A stretch of DNA of 64,000 bases from Chamaelirium japonicum (lineage: Eukaryota; Streptophyta; Magnoliopsida; Liliales; Melanthiaceae). The notes beneath the pieces were generated by a model. The model had not been told where the DNA came from, searched no databases, and saw nothing but the letters and a program-made list of their open reading frames with translations. Shown here in pieces: positions 34,055 through 45,300 of the stretch. The stretch lies in contig OX393550.1 in assembly GCA_947650365.1 (NCBI GenBank), positions 46,787,360-46,851,359 of the forward strand. The letters are read 5' to 3'. Within the stretch, counting starts at the first letter, position 1; each line of letters starts with the position of its first letter. A program made the translations under genes and the position numbers.

Positions 34055-34224
34055 GAGTTCAAATCTTCTCCAGTCGGTCGGCTCTGGTTGGTGCGCCCGT
34101 GCACATCACAACCGTATGATGGCAAGGGACCTGAAAGTGAATAGTATTTTAGCCGATTGCATGCGGCTGTGATGCACACCGGGCTCAGTGACCGAGGCCG
34201 ACCGATTGAAGGAGATATGAACTC
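34055..34224. mobile_element. 170-bp foldback MITE with 9-bp target duplication (MULE type)
   Basis: AGGGAATAT flanks both sides (34046-34054 and 34225-34233). Ends GAGTTCAAATCTTCTCC and GGAGATATGAACTC are inverted repeats that extend inward over about 65 bp (CGGTCGGC and its complement, GCACATCACAACCG and its inverse). A nine-base duplication with long TIRs points to a Mutator-like non-autonomous element. Copy 1 at 20450-20790 carries a single AGGGAGAAT there. Confidence 0.75.
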
Positions 34225-34284
34225 AGGGAATATAGTTCGAAGCAGGCTGTTGACTAATACTAGAACGTGCGCGCATATTCTTAT

Positions 34285-34870
34285 GAGGTTTTTCCCGAAA
34301 TGACCCCCAATTGCCATGTATTGCTCCAACTGACCCCCTTGCTTTATGTTTTACTTTTGTGACCCTTGACACGTGGAAATTTCACCGCAAGCGTACAACA
34401 ATTTGACCGCGAACGACTTTGCCCTTTGGTGGAATTTTGACTGCGTCTTCGTCTTCCCCAATACCGAGCGTCGTTTGAAACCATCGGAAACCACACCGGA
34501 AGCTGACGTCGACGCTACAAAATCACACAAGGTATGCCCTCTTGTCTAAAACTTGTTTTTTTTTTTTGTAAATGCTCCCCCTTTCTTCAAAATTCTAAAA
34601 CCCCATTTTTTTTTCCAGTTTTATTTTGATTGTAATACATGAGGTTAGTGTTTTTTTTTTTTTTCATTTTCATTTCCAGCGTTCAATCGAAATACAACAA
34701 TATTGCGTTTGGACTCAAGAAATTTGTATTTCTTTGCGATCTATGGTATGAGATTTTGGTATATCTATTTTTGGTAAAAAATCTCTTTTTCTCTTTCCGA
34801 AAATCTAAACCCTAGCCATCTTCTTATGTTTTTTTTTTCGTTTGATTACGTAAACCCTATCCATCCTTTA
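34285..34870. other. Unrecognised; possible gene-leader fragment
   Basis: AT-rich with long T tracts. CTACAAAATCACACAAG|GTATGC (around 34515-34540) looks like an exon end with a splice donor, and AAACCCTAGCC near 34810 is a phrase common in plant 5' leaders. No protein is recognised. A decayed or captured 5' gene fragment is possible. Confidence 0.25.
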
Positions 34871-35095
34871 CACTACAAAAAAATTTATTATTATCGACGG
34901 AAATTTTTCGCCAGTAATATTAAATATCCGTCGGTATAGATTTATGGCAATGGATATAATTCCGTCGCTGACCGTCGGAAAAGCAAACATCGACGGTTTC
35001 ATATTTCCGCCGGTAATAAATATTAATACCGACATAATATATAATATTCCATCGGTATATATAATATTTTTACCGACAGGTACATAGTATCTGTT
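34871..35095. mobile_element. Isolated CACTA-type end
   Basis: CACTACAAAAAAATT at 34871 matches the ends of the large CACTA element. It is followed by degenerate CCGTCGGTA/TACCGACGG subterminal repeats to about 35090. No partner end with TTTTTTGTAGTG is found before 41374. It is a truncated or deleted relative of the element at 41374-56987. Confidence 0.65.
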
Positions 35096-35111
35096 GTCAT
35101 CCCCAGTGCTG

Positions 35112-35113
35112 CC

Positions 35114-35163
<50 letters not shown>
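35112..35163. repeat. (GA)n microsatellite between short duplicates
   Basis: The GA tract is flanked on both sides by ATCTGTTGTCATCCCCAGTG (35088 and 35164), so the tract sits between a duplicated segment of about 25 bp. Confidence 0.85.
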
Positions 35164-35164
<1 letters not shown>

Positions 35165-35189
35165 ATCTGTTGTCATCCCCAGTGCCGCC

Positions 35190-36080
35190 ATCATGGGCCT
35201 GTGATCCTAACCCTCCAACCAACGCTCTTGACCATCATGGGTTTGGCCCAGATTAACCGATACAATCAAATAATTTTTTATTTTTGTTTTGTTGTTGTTA
35301 ATGTGCCACTGAATGTGGGCGCAATGTCATTGTGGGCACCGACAACAAATTTTGCAAAACCGCCAAAAAAATTTTGCACGAGCAGTCCCATTGTTGTTGG
35401 AGATAGTTGAGAGAGAGAGAACAAAAATATGACGTTTTGGACAGAGTTTTGAATTTTTTTTTCTTTCCGTTCTTAGTTTCTTTTCTTTCGGTTTTCAGAC
35501 AAGATATGAGGTTTATCCGTTCTTGTGCTCTTTTTTTTTTTGCAATTGTTTATGTATCTATTGAACGTGCCTATTTTCTTTTCGGCTATGAAAAATCCTC
35601 TCCTCTAGCTAATAATTTTCTACAATAAGTAGTCAAATTGGATTTTTTTGTTTGCAGACATAGGGCTAAAGCTGGCCATCATTGCAATAGATGCAATGAT
35701 TGCCTACTGACCTCTAACATGTAAAAGAGTGTAGGACTATGTATCAATATTTGGCTTTCAACTGTAATGTAATTAATATATGTAATTTTTTTTAATCTTT
35801 CAACGATATATCGAAAGCCTTGGTTTGATTGTATTCACTCATGGATGGTGTGGAAGTGGAAAGTTGTTTATGCAATCTTATATACTTTCCACACATTGGC
35901 ATTACCTAGGATACAATTAATCTTTTCTCATCACATTTTATTTTCATTGCCATCGTGATGAATTGTGAATGATAAAATAGAGTACTCCAACTGGGTTTTT
36001 TTCCACCATAAGTACGCACATTGATTTTTCTTTTGCCATAAGTGAAGAAACCCAGTAGGATGTGGGCGCTTTCAACAAAT
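35190..36080. other. No gene recognised
   Basis: AT-rich with T-tracts. No ORF with a known motif and no repeat boundary was found. The phrase GTGGGCGC or GTGGGCACC recurs (35310, 35334, 36063, 36082), which may link the ends to the Helitron-like unit that follows. Confidence 0.35.
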
Positions 36081-36355
36081 GTGGGCACCCCAAGTGAATT
36101 TGAGAACTCCTCGCCATATTCGTCAATCACGTCCATTTTTGACGGGGTACGTGCGCCGCAAAATATATATGGTCACCCTGCTGAAAATGGTTGCAGAGGA
36201 TGAATGTGGGTGCCCCAACGTATTGTGCCATCCCATGCCGATGTGCTTTGCCATCGAAGGTGACCGCTGCATTGTGAATGCCGCCGAAGGCGGCTGGGGG
36301 AGTGTTGCCGCCGAAGGCGGTCGTTCGAGTGCCGACAGGCACGGGCATGCACTAG
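36081..36355 (+). mobile_element. Helitron 3' terminal region, second copy
   Basis: It ends with hairpin GTGCCGACAGGCAC, GGGCATGCA, CTAG (36352-36355) and then T. Upstream are two GCCGCCGAAGGCGG palindromes, as in the copy ending at 20318. The hairpin stem is intact here (GTGCC/GGCAC), unlike the other copy, which has one mismatch. The 5' end was not located. No coding capacity. Confidence 0.6.
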
Positions 36356-36548
36356 TACAACCATGGGGTCCACTACCCCAAGAGCCTATCAACACGTACT
36401 GAGTGCTGGGGGCCACTACCCCCATGTGCTGGAACTTGCTACCCCATGTCGCTTGAATCGCAGTTGGCCCCACATTTATATGGTACGCAAGATGTGGTGA
36501 AAATTTCCCTCAGAATGCGTGTGACAGCTAGCCTGTTTATAGTAGTAG

Positions 36549-37115
36549 TAGTGGTGGGACTTAGGCGGGTCTGACCCGAACCCGACCTGCCCAATCCGAA
36601 CAATGCACAAACATGGGCAAAGCTAGTTAAAACCTTGGACGGGTTTGTATTAAAAAAGATCAACCCAATTTTAATTTGGACGGGTTGGGGCACCGATCTT
36701 CCCAACCCGAGGAACCCGATGAAGTGACACACTAAGGTTGAATGCTTTGGTAGTTTTTTTTTATGGAAATCAAAGACTGTTTGTTTGATGTTGAATGCTA
36801 AGAATTCGTTTGAAATATGTGAGGATATGGATTGGAGTTTATGTTTTCGTTATGCAATTCAAAGATTATTTTTATCCAATTTAAAAATCTGTTTGTTTTT
36901 TTTTCCATCTATTTAAGTGCACAAGCATTTCTAATTGGGCATCCCGTCCATTATTTTGCAAATTAGGTAACCCGAGCAACCCGAGTAAATAGAATGGGCA
37001 AGCACGAGTTGGGCTTCCACGGATTCCCCGAGTTTCACGGGCAAAACGGGTTAAGGTTTATACAAGTCGGGTTGGGCATGGACAGACCCTTCAACCCACC
37101 CAAGTCCCACCCCTA
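36549..37115. mobile_element. hAT-like MITE, 567 bp
   Basis: The left end TAGTGGTGGGACTT pairs with the right end AAGTCCCACCCCTA. The flanking eight bases are AGTAGTAG (36541-36548) and AGTAGCAG (37116-37123), a target duplication with one mismatch. An eight-base duplication and a TAG.GGTGG-type TIR fit hAT. The inside has GGGTT/AACCC-rich ends and an AT-rich middle, with no transposase. Confidence 0.65.
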
Positions 37116-37311
37116 AGTAGCAGCAACGAGCTCCAACATACTGATAAAATAAGAACAATAATTTCTCCAACAAGCTGAAGTGGCGATCACTGATTGGACC
37201 ATCCTCCGTTATCCTTGAGTTTAAAATAAGAACAATACTGATTGCTATAAAGTAGTAGACCCTGCTAGTTATTACTACAGCTCTGAATCCGGATAATATC
37301 AGTGTAGTGAC

Positions 37312-39430
37312 ATGGTGGTGAATCCTTCTGCTCCTTTGTTCTCTTCGGTGTCAGAGTGGGGGTCTACTGACCCTGACCCGGGTGGAGGTGTTAAGACGTC
37401 AAAGCCTTCCTACCCGGCGGCGGCGAAAGGGGTATCCAGGGTGCCATGGGGCGGGTTCAGCTCTCGGAAGAGAATTGGAAAGAGATAAGTGCTCAGGTGG
37501 AGGGTAGAGTACAACTAGATGCGGAAAAGCTTTCTGAATCGCAGGGTCGGTGGTCGCAGACCTTGGTGGGTAGACTCCTGGGAGCCAGAGTGCCACTGGA
37601 GACCATTCGCCGTCGGATTGCAAATCGGTGGTCGTGTGCAGATGAAGTGCAAGTGATGGAATTGGTGGGTGGTTACTGTTGGGGGAAATTTTCGCTGGCA
37701 AGGCCGCTTGACCTGCAAGGCAAGAAAAACGTGTGAACGGTTGGTTCTGTGAGGAGCGTAGACCCTTCGACGCTCAAATCAGTGAAGGTTCGAAAGTGGG
37801 GAGGTTTAGTAGAGAAAAAATGTCTTGGTTTTAGAATTTCGAACATGTACTTTGGAGCCCGTGGGTGTACCTTTATAGCTTTTTTGCAGACCATAGGAGG
37901 CTGACACGTCGCCGTCTATTCCAACACCTTCTCGTGCCACCCACGTGGACTCTTCAATAGTTTTTGTCGCCTAGCTCACCAGATGGCGGCTCAGGGGGGC
38001 TGCTCCGGTCTTGTCCGTGCCAGGTGGATGTTTGGAAAGGCTCTGGAGGAGGCAGCTGCTGATTGACGGTCAGGCTTGTCCGGAACAAACTTGACCTACA
38101 AACGTCCACGTAGCTCCAGGGGGTGCTGACATCGGTAGATCTTGGCCATGTGCGAGCTGATTGCGCACGGGCTGTTGGCGAGGGGGGCTGAATCTTCTCA
38201 AAAATTCTTTGATTCCCCAAGGATGGCATCTCGCGTGTGAGCTGATCGCGGGCGAGCTGATCGCGTGCGAGCTGTTCTCTATTCGAGCTGCATGTGAACT
38301 GATTGCCTGCGAGCTGTTCTATATTCAAGCTTCGTGCGAGCTGATCGCGTGCAGGCTCAGCATTTGAGATGGTTGAATGTTCTCAAGTATTCCTTGGTTT
38401 TTCAAAGATGGCACCTCACGTGCGAACTGAACGCATGCGAGGTTATCGTGATGGTAGAGGTCGGCTTCGTTGGGAATGTTCTTTGAGCTCTAAAATCTAT
38501 TTTGGTCATAATCCTGCTTACCCAAAAAATGGGGTTAGCCTTGAATCTTGAGCTCATCATAAAAGAGGGGGGCTTCTTCTTTGGTCACCCGAGGCCGCCT
38601 AGGGTGCACCCAACAGTGAGGGCGACCCCCAGGGGGACCCTTATGTCTCCATGCGTCGCCTCCAATTACTGCCACGTGGACAACGAGCTAGTGACAATTT
38701 TGGCACCATCAATTACTATAGCTTTCGATTTGAGCTGTGAGAGGATATGATTGATGTTTGGGAGGGTAGTCCTTGGACATTTGAATGGAAAACCCTAGCT
38801 TTGAAGCGGTGGTCACCTTTCTTTCGGCCAGGGACTGATACGATTGATCGGGCTCCGGTATGGGTACGTTTGCCTGGTCTTCCAATGGATGTTTTTGATG
38901 AGCAATTGGTTCTGAATATAGCTTGGGGGGTAGGGCTGCCAATTAGGATTGATCCGAGATCGTTCGACGGCGAAAGGGGTCTTTATGTTAGGGTTTGTGT
39001 GGAAATTGACCTTACTAGGAGTTTAGCACCGGGGGGTGCATCTTGATGATGATCAAGGGCGACTTCTGTTTTTTCAATCCTTTATGTATGAAAACCTCCC
39101 TTCGATCTGTTTTCGTTGTGGATGTGTGGGTCACCCATTAGTTCAGTGTCCTAAACTTCCTCAGGAGAATAAGAAGGTGGCATCGAAATCGGAGGTGATG
39201 GAAGTTCAGGAGCATATGATGATTGCATCGCAATCGGAGGCGGTGGAAGTTCAAGCAGAATTTGCTGTTGTTGCTGCATCCATGCCTATGATGAGCAAGG
39301 AAGCACCCTCGGAGATTGGTGGGGAGGTGGAAGCCACCCTGTATGGTCCCTGGATGCAAGTTCAAAGACCTTGGTGGCGATCAAATATTCAGGCGGGGAG
39401 TAGTGGGGAGGGAGGTGGTGGATGATGAAA
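37312..39430 (+). pseudogene. LINE ORF1 remnant with DUF4283 and CCHC knuckle, split by a solo LTR
   Basis: The frame from about 37446 carries WSQTLVGRLLGARVPLETIR and VQVMELVGGY, the start of a DUF4283 domain. It is cut at 37676 by a 1035-bp insertion. After 38717 the domain goes on with YSFRFEL, a TGA, then IDVWEGSPWTFEWKTLALKR and VWVRLPGLPM. Near 39030 a run of six G shifts the frame, and a zinc knuckle follows (CFRCGCVGHPLVQC), then GPWMQVQR near the end, stopping at 39425. This is the ORF1 architecture of many plant LINEs. No ORF2 follows; minisatellite DNA begins about 160 bp later. It is a 5' fragment of a dead LINE. Confidence 0.75.
37677..38711. mobile_element. Solo LTR, 1035 bp, inside the DUF4283 remnant
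   Basis: It starts TGTTGGGGGAAATTTTCGC and ends GGCACCATCA. Flanks are GTTAC (37672-37676) and ATTAC (38712-38716). Removing it with one flank copy joins the two halves of the DUF4283 domain in frame (GGY then YSFRFEL), which fixes both borders. Inside, GAGCTGATCGCGTGCGAGCT-type units repeat at about 38150-38360. No internal retroelement region is present, as after recombination between two LTRs. Confidence 0.75.
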
Positions 39431-39589
39431 TCCTGGTCGCCTACTGGATCAGATGGGTAGGGTGCAGGGACCCGGTTCCTTACCTAGCAAGTCTTGAACT
39501 AATGATGATAAACAGGCGAGCTCCCAGAGACGACAGTGTGGCGGGTCTCGCTTGTTGAAGGATGTGTGGGTGCAAAATCTGGCAAACAC

Positions 39590-39865
39590 CCTGCAGTGGG
39601 ACCCACATCCCTATCTGGAGCCCACAAACACAACGGTGGGATCCACAGCCTTATTTGGGGACAACAAGCAGCATGACGGTGGGACCTGCAGCCCTGCTTG
39701 GGGCCCACAAGTACGATAGCAGGACCTACAGCCCTGCCTGAAGCCTACAAGCACGATGGTGGGACCCGCAGCCCTACCTGGGGCCCACAAGCATGATGGT
39801 GGGACCCGCAACCCCGCCTAGGGCCATGCGTACGACGGTGGAACCCGCAGCCCACCTGCACTATC
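39590..39865. repeat. Minisatellite, about 40-bp unit, seven units
   Basis: Units share GGTGGGACCCGCAGCCC, then a GGGGCCCACAAGCA-like half. Units differ by several bases, so the array is old. ORFs read on the minus strand across it are by-products of the repetition. Confidence 0.85.
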
Positions 39866-40304
39866 TGGGTCTGGTAAATCCCCTCGAGTATTTACCAAAC
39901 CCTGGATATTCTTGGAATCTTCTCCAGATAAACCAAACCCTTATAAATTGCCAACCCTGTAAAATAATCCAGATTCGAAAAATCCAAACCATAATCCCAC
40001 TTTCTGTTTTCCAGAGCTCCTCGAGTTTTTTGGTTTTCAGATTCCCGCTCCACCCTCTATCATCTTGTAAGAAGCACTCCTCGGCCTGTCGAGAGTAGCT
40101 CTACTTCATTTAAAGATAGTGGATTCAAAGGTTGCGTCTTACCGCACAGAGACGTAGGCTTTGGCCAAACTTTGTCACCACATCTAGTGTCAACTCTCTC
40201 TTTCTCTCTCTCTCTATTCTACAGTGCTTGTGTGACAGCCTAGCAAGTCACAGCTCATCGCTTTAAAGTGCGTCATGTCCCGAAGGATCAAACCTTCAAT
40301 TGAC
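39866..40304. other. No gene recognised
   Basis: Mixed sequence with a short CT tract near 40200. No ORF resembles a known protein. Confidence 0.4.
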
Positions 40305-40716
40305 TGTTGAAGTAGGGCCACGTACCGCGGCACGAAATCCTCCCCCACAGGATGATGCAGATCAACCTACCCTTTAATTTAGGTTTCGATCTGTTCCTTG
40401 TTTTTCTGTCAACTAATTTGGGAAGTGGTTGTTTCAGTTGTAATGGGTAGTTATGAGTAGTGGTGAATGGGTCTCCACATATTTAGGTGGAAGTCGAGTT
40501 TGTTTCCTTCCATGTTCTGATAATGGGATCGTTATCCTATATTTGGGCATTATGGGTTGTTGCTGTAAGCCTATTTATAGGCAGTGTTTTCTGGTCGTTT
40601 AAAAAGTTTCAGTTAGCTACGCTCTCTTCTCTATCCATTTGCTCTGTTTTCTAACTCTGTTTTTGTAGTAGCAATCAGTAGTTTTTTTTTCTCTGTGAGA
40701 GCTTTCTACTCCAACA
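40305..40716 (+). repeat. Probable copia 5' LTR
   Basis: It starts TGTTGAAGTAGGG and ends CTACTCCAACA, four bases before a primer site TGGTATCAGAGT (40721-40732). A TATA-like CTATTTATAGG lies near 40572. Length of about 412 bp suits Ty1/copia. The start is chosen by TG and rough inverted match to the end, so it is less certain than the end. Confidence 0.55.
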
Positions 40717-40894
40717 GTTTTGGTATCAGAGTCAGGTTCCATCAAAGTTGGGCGTTGTAACATGTTGTGGAGGTCAGTTGCTGTAGCAAAGATCCTTCAA
40801 GGAGCCCATCATAGTAAGTGTGAAATTCTAATGCAAGGTAACTCTGTTGCATACCAATTGTTTGTTAAAAGTTCCGTGTGACTGTTTAAGTATG

Positions 40895-41340
40895 ATGAAT
40901 GGAGAAAATACTCTTAACCTGTCTCAAGCTTTGGTTTCTATTTTTACCGGATAAAATTATGAACATTAGAGTATTAAGATGAAGACTTTTTTCGTTTCTC
41001 AATATCTGTGGGAACTTGTTGAGAATGGCAATGCAGAAGCAGAAAGTTAGAAGGGTACTGACAAGCAAGCTGAATTGAAGGAACTTCGGAAGAAAGATGC
41101 AAAGGCATTACGTGTGTTACAACAAGCTGTGTGTGACTCCATCTTTCCCAAGAATTGCAAATGCCACAAAGTCAAAGGAAGCTTGGATTATATTGAAGCA
41201 AGAATACCAATGGGATGACAAGGTAAAGTCTCTAAAATTACAAACTTTTTGAAGAGATTTTGAGAATATTTACATGAAAAATAGTGAATATGTTCAAGAT
41301 TATTTTTCTAGATTTTTTGAATTTTGAAAAACAAAATTGG
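40895..41340 (+). pseudogene. copia gag fragment (UBN2/retrotran_gag type)
   Basis: With frame changes and stops the sequence reads MKTFFVSQYLWELVENGN, then KDAKALRVLQQAVCDSIFP, SKEAWIILKQEYQWDDKV and NIYMKNSEYVQDYFSRF. This is the capsid region of plant Ty1/copia Gag. It lies about 170 bp after the primer site, as expected. The element is cut off at about 41340, before any zinc knuckle or pol, and the CACTA element starts 34 bp later. Confidence 0.75.
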
Positions 41341-41373
41341 CCGCCGCCGCAATAAGTGGCAATTTTGACGGCA

Positions 41374-41935
41374 CACTACAAAAAAAACAGTTATTACCGA
41401 CGGACAATATCCGTCGGTAATATTAAAATTTCGTCGGTAATATTCTATAGCGACGGAAGATATTTCCGTCGCTTGCTGTCGGGAAAGAAGGCGTCGGGGA
41501 AAACAATACGACGGACCAAATATTACCGTCGGTAATAATAATTAATACCGACGGTAATATTAACGCCGTCGGTAATATTTAATCAATTTAAAACTAATAT
41601 AATTTAGTATTGCCGACGAAATATAAGAATCCGTCGGTAATATATAACCATTTTACCGACGAGTATATTTTATACTGTCGGTAATACTATATATATTACC
41701 GACACATATATATATTACCCGTCGGTAATAATATATATATTACCGACCAAATTCATATAACCGTCGGTAATACTATATATATTACCGACGGATATATATA
41801 TTACCCGTCGGTAATAATATATATATTACCGACGGATATTATATGCCGTCGGCAAATCATTAATAATTTAAAAAAAATAAAAATATTATTACCGACGGAA
41901 TAATTAATTTCCGTCGGTAATAAGTATGTTTTTTT
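41374..41935. repeat. Left subterminal repeat array of the CACTA element
   Basis: TTACCGACGG and CCGTCGGTAAT alternate every 12-25 bp, making a dense series of short inverted pairs with AT-rich spacers. This is the layout of TNPA-binding subterminal regions in En/Spm elements. Confidence 0.85.
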
Positions 41936-42345
41936 TTTTAATAAATTTACCTAAATAATGTTATTTAATTCCTGTGATTCAATACCACAATATATTACCA
42001 CAATTTATCAAATATTACCACAATTTATAAAATATTACCTAAATTGATAAAAAATTACAGCAAATTATCAAATATTACCACAGTTCCCGGCCGACAATTA
42101 TAGACAAGAACAAAAAATAACCATATATTACAAAATAATATTTACACAATCCAGAACTGAGAGATGATACATGTCCTATCTCAACCACCCCCGCCCGCCA
42201 CCAACGCCGGTGCTCTCATCGATCCCCTGACGCCGCCCTATCTCAACCACGCCCGCCCACCACCAACGCTGGTGCTCTCATCGATCCCCTGACGCCGCCC
42301 TGCTCCTGCAATTAACATGTATTTGTTAAAAAAATGGTTTATATC
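41936..42345 (-). other. AT-rich spacer plus possible terminal non-coding exon of the TNPA-like gene
   Basis: A duplicated segment of about 62 bp (42176-42237 and 42238-42300) contains CCACCAACGC, GGTGCTCTCATCGATCCCCT. On the minus strand TTAATTGCAG|GAGCAG (42305/42306) is a good splice acceptor. A donor CAG|GTACTT lies at 46985, just past the TNPA-like stop codon. If they are used together, the whole 181-bp array A would be an intron in the 3' UTR. Confidence 0.3.
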
Positions 42346-45300
42346 TATAACTGAGTCTAAGCGTTAAAAAATGATAAGTTAGCGTGTTTCGATTTTGAAA
42401 TAGGTTTGGATTCGATACGATCGTAGAATTATCGGCATCCGATAATTCGAACTTGGAATTATTCCGTATTTCGGACTTGCGAGCGGGTTCTAATTGGATA
42501 TTTGACCAATTTACGCTCCGATTCACCGATTTAGAGTCTAAGTGTTGAAAAATCATAACTTAGCGTGTTTCGGATATGAAATAGCTAGGTTTGGATTCGA
42601 TCGGATCGTCATCGGATCGGCATTCGATAATTCGAACTTGGAATTATTCCGAATTTCGGACTTGCGAGTGGGTTCTAATTGGATATTTGACCAATTTACG
42701 CTCCGATTCACCGATTTAGAGTCTAAGTGTTGGAAAATCATAAGTTAGCGTGTTTCGGATATAAAATAGGTTTGGATTCGATCGGATCGTCATCGGCTCG
42801 GCATCCGATAATTCGAACTTGGAATTATTCCGTATTTCGGACTTGCGAGCGGGTTCTAATTGGATATTTGACCAATTTACGCTCCGATTCACCGATTTAG
42901 AGTCTAAGTGTTGGAAAATCATAAGTTAGCGTGTTTCGGATATAAAATAGGTTTGGATTCGATCGGATCGTCATCGGCTCGGCATCCGATAATTCGAACT
43001 TGGAATTATTCCGTATTTCGGACTTGCGAGCGGGTTCTAATTGGATATTTGACCAATTTACGCTCCGATTCACCGATTTAGAGTCTAAGTGTTGAAAAAC
43101 CATAACTTAGCGTGTTTCGGATATGAAATAGCTAGGTTTGGATTCGATCGGATCGTCATCGGATCGGCATTCGATAATTCGAACTTGGAATTATTCCGAA
43201 TTTCGGACTTGCGAGCGGGTTCTAATTGGATATTTGACCAATTTACGCTCCGATTCACCGATTTAGAGTCTAAGTGTTGGAAAATCATAAGTTAGCGTGT
43301 TTCGGATATGAAATAGGTTTGGATTCGATCGGATCGTCATCGGCTCGGCATCCGGTAATTCGAACTTGGAATTATTCCGTATTTTGGACTTGCGAGCGGG
43401 TTCTAATTGGATATTTGACCAATTTACGCTCCGATTCACCGATTTAGAGTCTAAGTGTTGGAAAATCATAAGTTAGCGTGTTTCGGATATGAAATAGGTT
43501 TGGATTCGATCCGATCGTCATCGGCTCGGCATTCGATAATTCGAACTTGGAATTATTCCGTATTTCGGACTTGCGAGCGGGTTCTAATTGGATATTTGAC
43601 CAATTTACGCTCTGATTCACCGATTTAGAGTCTAAGTGTTGGAAAATCATAAGTTAGCGTGTTTCGGAAATGAAATAGGTTTGGATTCGATCCGATCGTC
43701 ATCGGATCGGCATCCGGTAATTCGAACTTGGAATTATTCCGTATTTCGGACTTGCGAGCGGGTTCTAATTGGATATTTGACCAATTTACGCTCCGATTCA
43801 CCGATTTAGAGTCTAAGTGTTGGAAAATCATAAGTTAGCGTGTTTCGGATATGAAATAGGTTTGGATTCGATCCGATCGTCATCGGCTCGGCATTCGAAC
43901 TTAGAATTATTCCGAATTTCGGACTTGCGAGCGGGTTCTAATTGGATATTTGACCAATTTACGCTCCGATTCACCGATTTAGAGTCTAAGTGTTGGAAAA
44001 TCATAAGTTAGCGTGTTTCGGATATGAAATAGGTTTGGATTCGATCCGATCGTCATCGGATCGGCATCCGATAATTCGAAGTTGGATTTATTCCGTATTT
44101 CGGACTTGCGAGCGGGTTCTAATTGGATATTTGACCAATTTACGCTCCGATTCACCGATTTAGAGTCTAAGTGTTGGAAAATCATAAGTTAGCGTGTTTC
44201 AGATATGAAATAGGTTTGGATTCGATCCGATCGTCATCGGATCGGCATCCGGTAATTCGAACTTGGAATTATTCCGTATTTCGGACTTGCGAGCGGGTTC
44301 TAATTGGATATTTGACCAATTTACGCTCCGATTCACCGATTTAGAGTCTAAGTGTTGGAAAATCATAAGTTAGCGTGTTACGGATATGAAATAGGTTTGG
44401 ATTCGATCCGATCGTCATCGGCTCGACATCCGGTAATTCAAAGTTGGAATTATTCCGTATTTCGGACTTGCGAGCGGGTTCTAATTGGATATTTGACCAA
44501 TTTACGCTCCGATTCACCGATTTAGAGTCTAAGTGTTGGAAAATTATAAGTTAGCGTGTTTCGGATATGAAATAGGTTTGGATTCGATCCGATCGTCATC
44601 GGATCGGCATCCGGTAATTCGAAGTTGGAATTATTCCATATTTCGGACTTGCGAGCGGGTTCTAATTGGATATTTGACCAATTTACGCTCCGATTCACCG
44701 ATTTAGAGTCTAAGTGTTGGAAAATCATAAGTTAGCGTGTTTCGGATATGAAATAGGTTTGGATTCGATCCGATCGTCATCGGATCGGCATCCGGTAATT
44801 CGAAGTTGGAATTATTCCGTATTTCGGACTTGGGAGCGGGTTCTAATTGGATATTTGACCAATTTACGCTCCGATTCACCGATTTAGAGTCTAAGTGTTG
44901 GAAAATCATAAGTTAGCGTGTTTCGGATATGAAATAGGTTTGGATTCGATCCGATCGTCATCGGATCGGCATCCGGTAATTCGAAGTTGGAATTATTCCG
45001 TATTTCGGACTTGGGAGCGGGTTCTAATTGGATATTTGACCAATTTACGCTCCGATTCACCGATTTAGAGTCTAAGTGTTGGAAAATCATAAGTTAGCGT
45101 GTTTCGGATATGAAATAGGTTTGGATTCGATCCGATCGTCATCGGATCGGCATCCGGCAATTCGAAGTTGGAATTATTCCGTATTTCGGACTTGCGAGCG
45201 GGTTCTAATTGGATATTTGACCAATTTACGCTCCGATTCACCGATTTAGAGTCTAAGTGTTGGAAAATCATAAGTTAGCGTGTTTCGGATATAAAATAGG

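Larger units (their letters stand above)
27986..34284. repeat. Paralogous segment, copy 2, split by LINE and MITE
   Basis: Outside the LINE (28275-34005) and the MITE (34055-34224) this matches 20450-20790. Left part: ATTGGCTATCTAGC... AACTGCCGCAGTT... CCATACGAACGGGAC (to 28274). Right part: AAGCTGTAAGGTAGGGA... GTTGACTAATACTAGAACGTG (from 34006). Between the duplicated parts identity is clearly below that of the Tekay LTRs, so the segmental duplication is older. Confidence 0.7.

Noticed and set aside
39499-39811. Repeat protein on the minus strand (PKQGCRSHRH-type units)
   Set aside because: It is the translation of a diverged minisatellite, and frames change between units.
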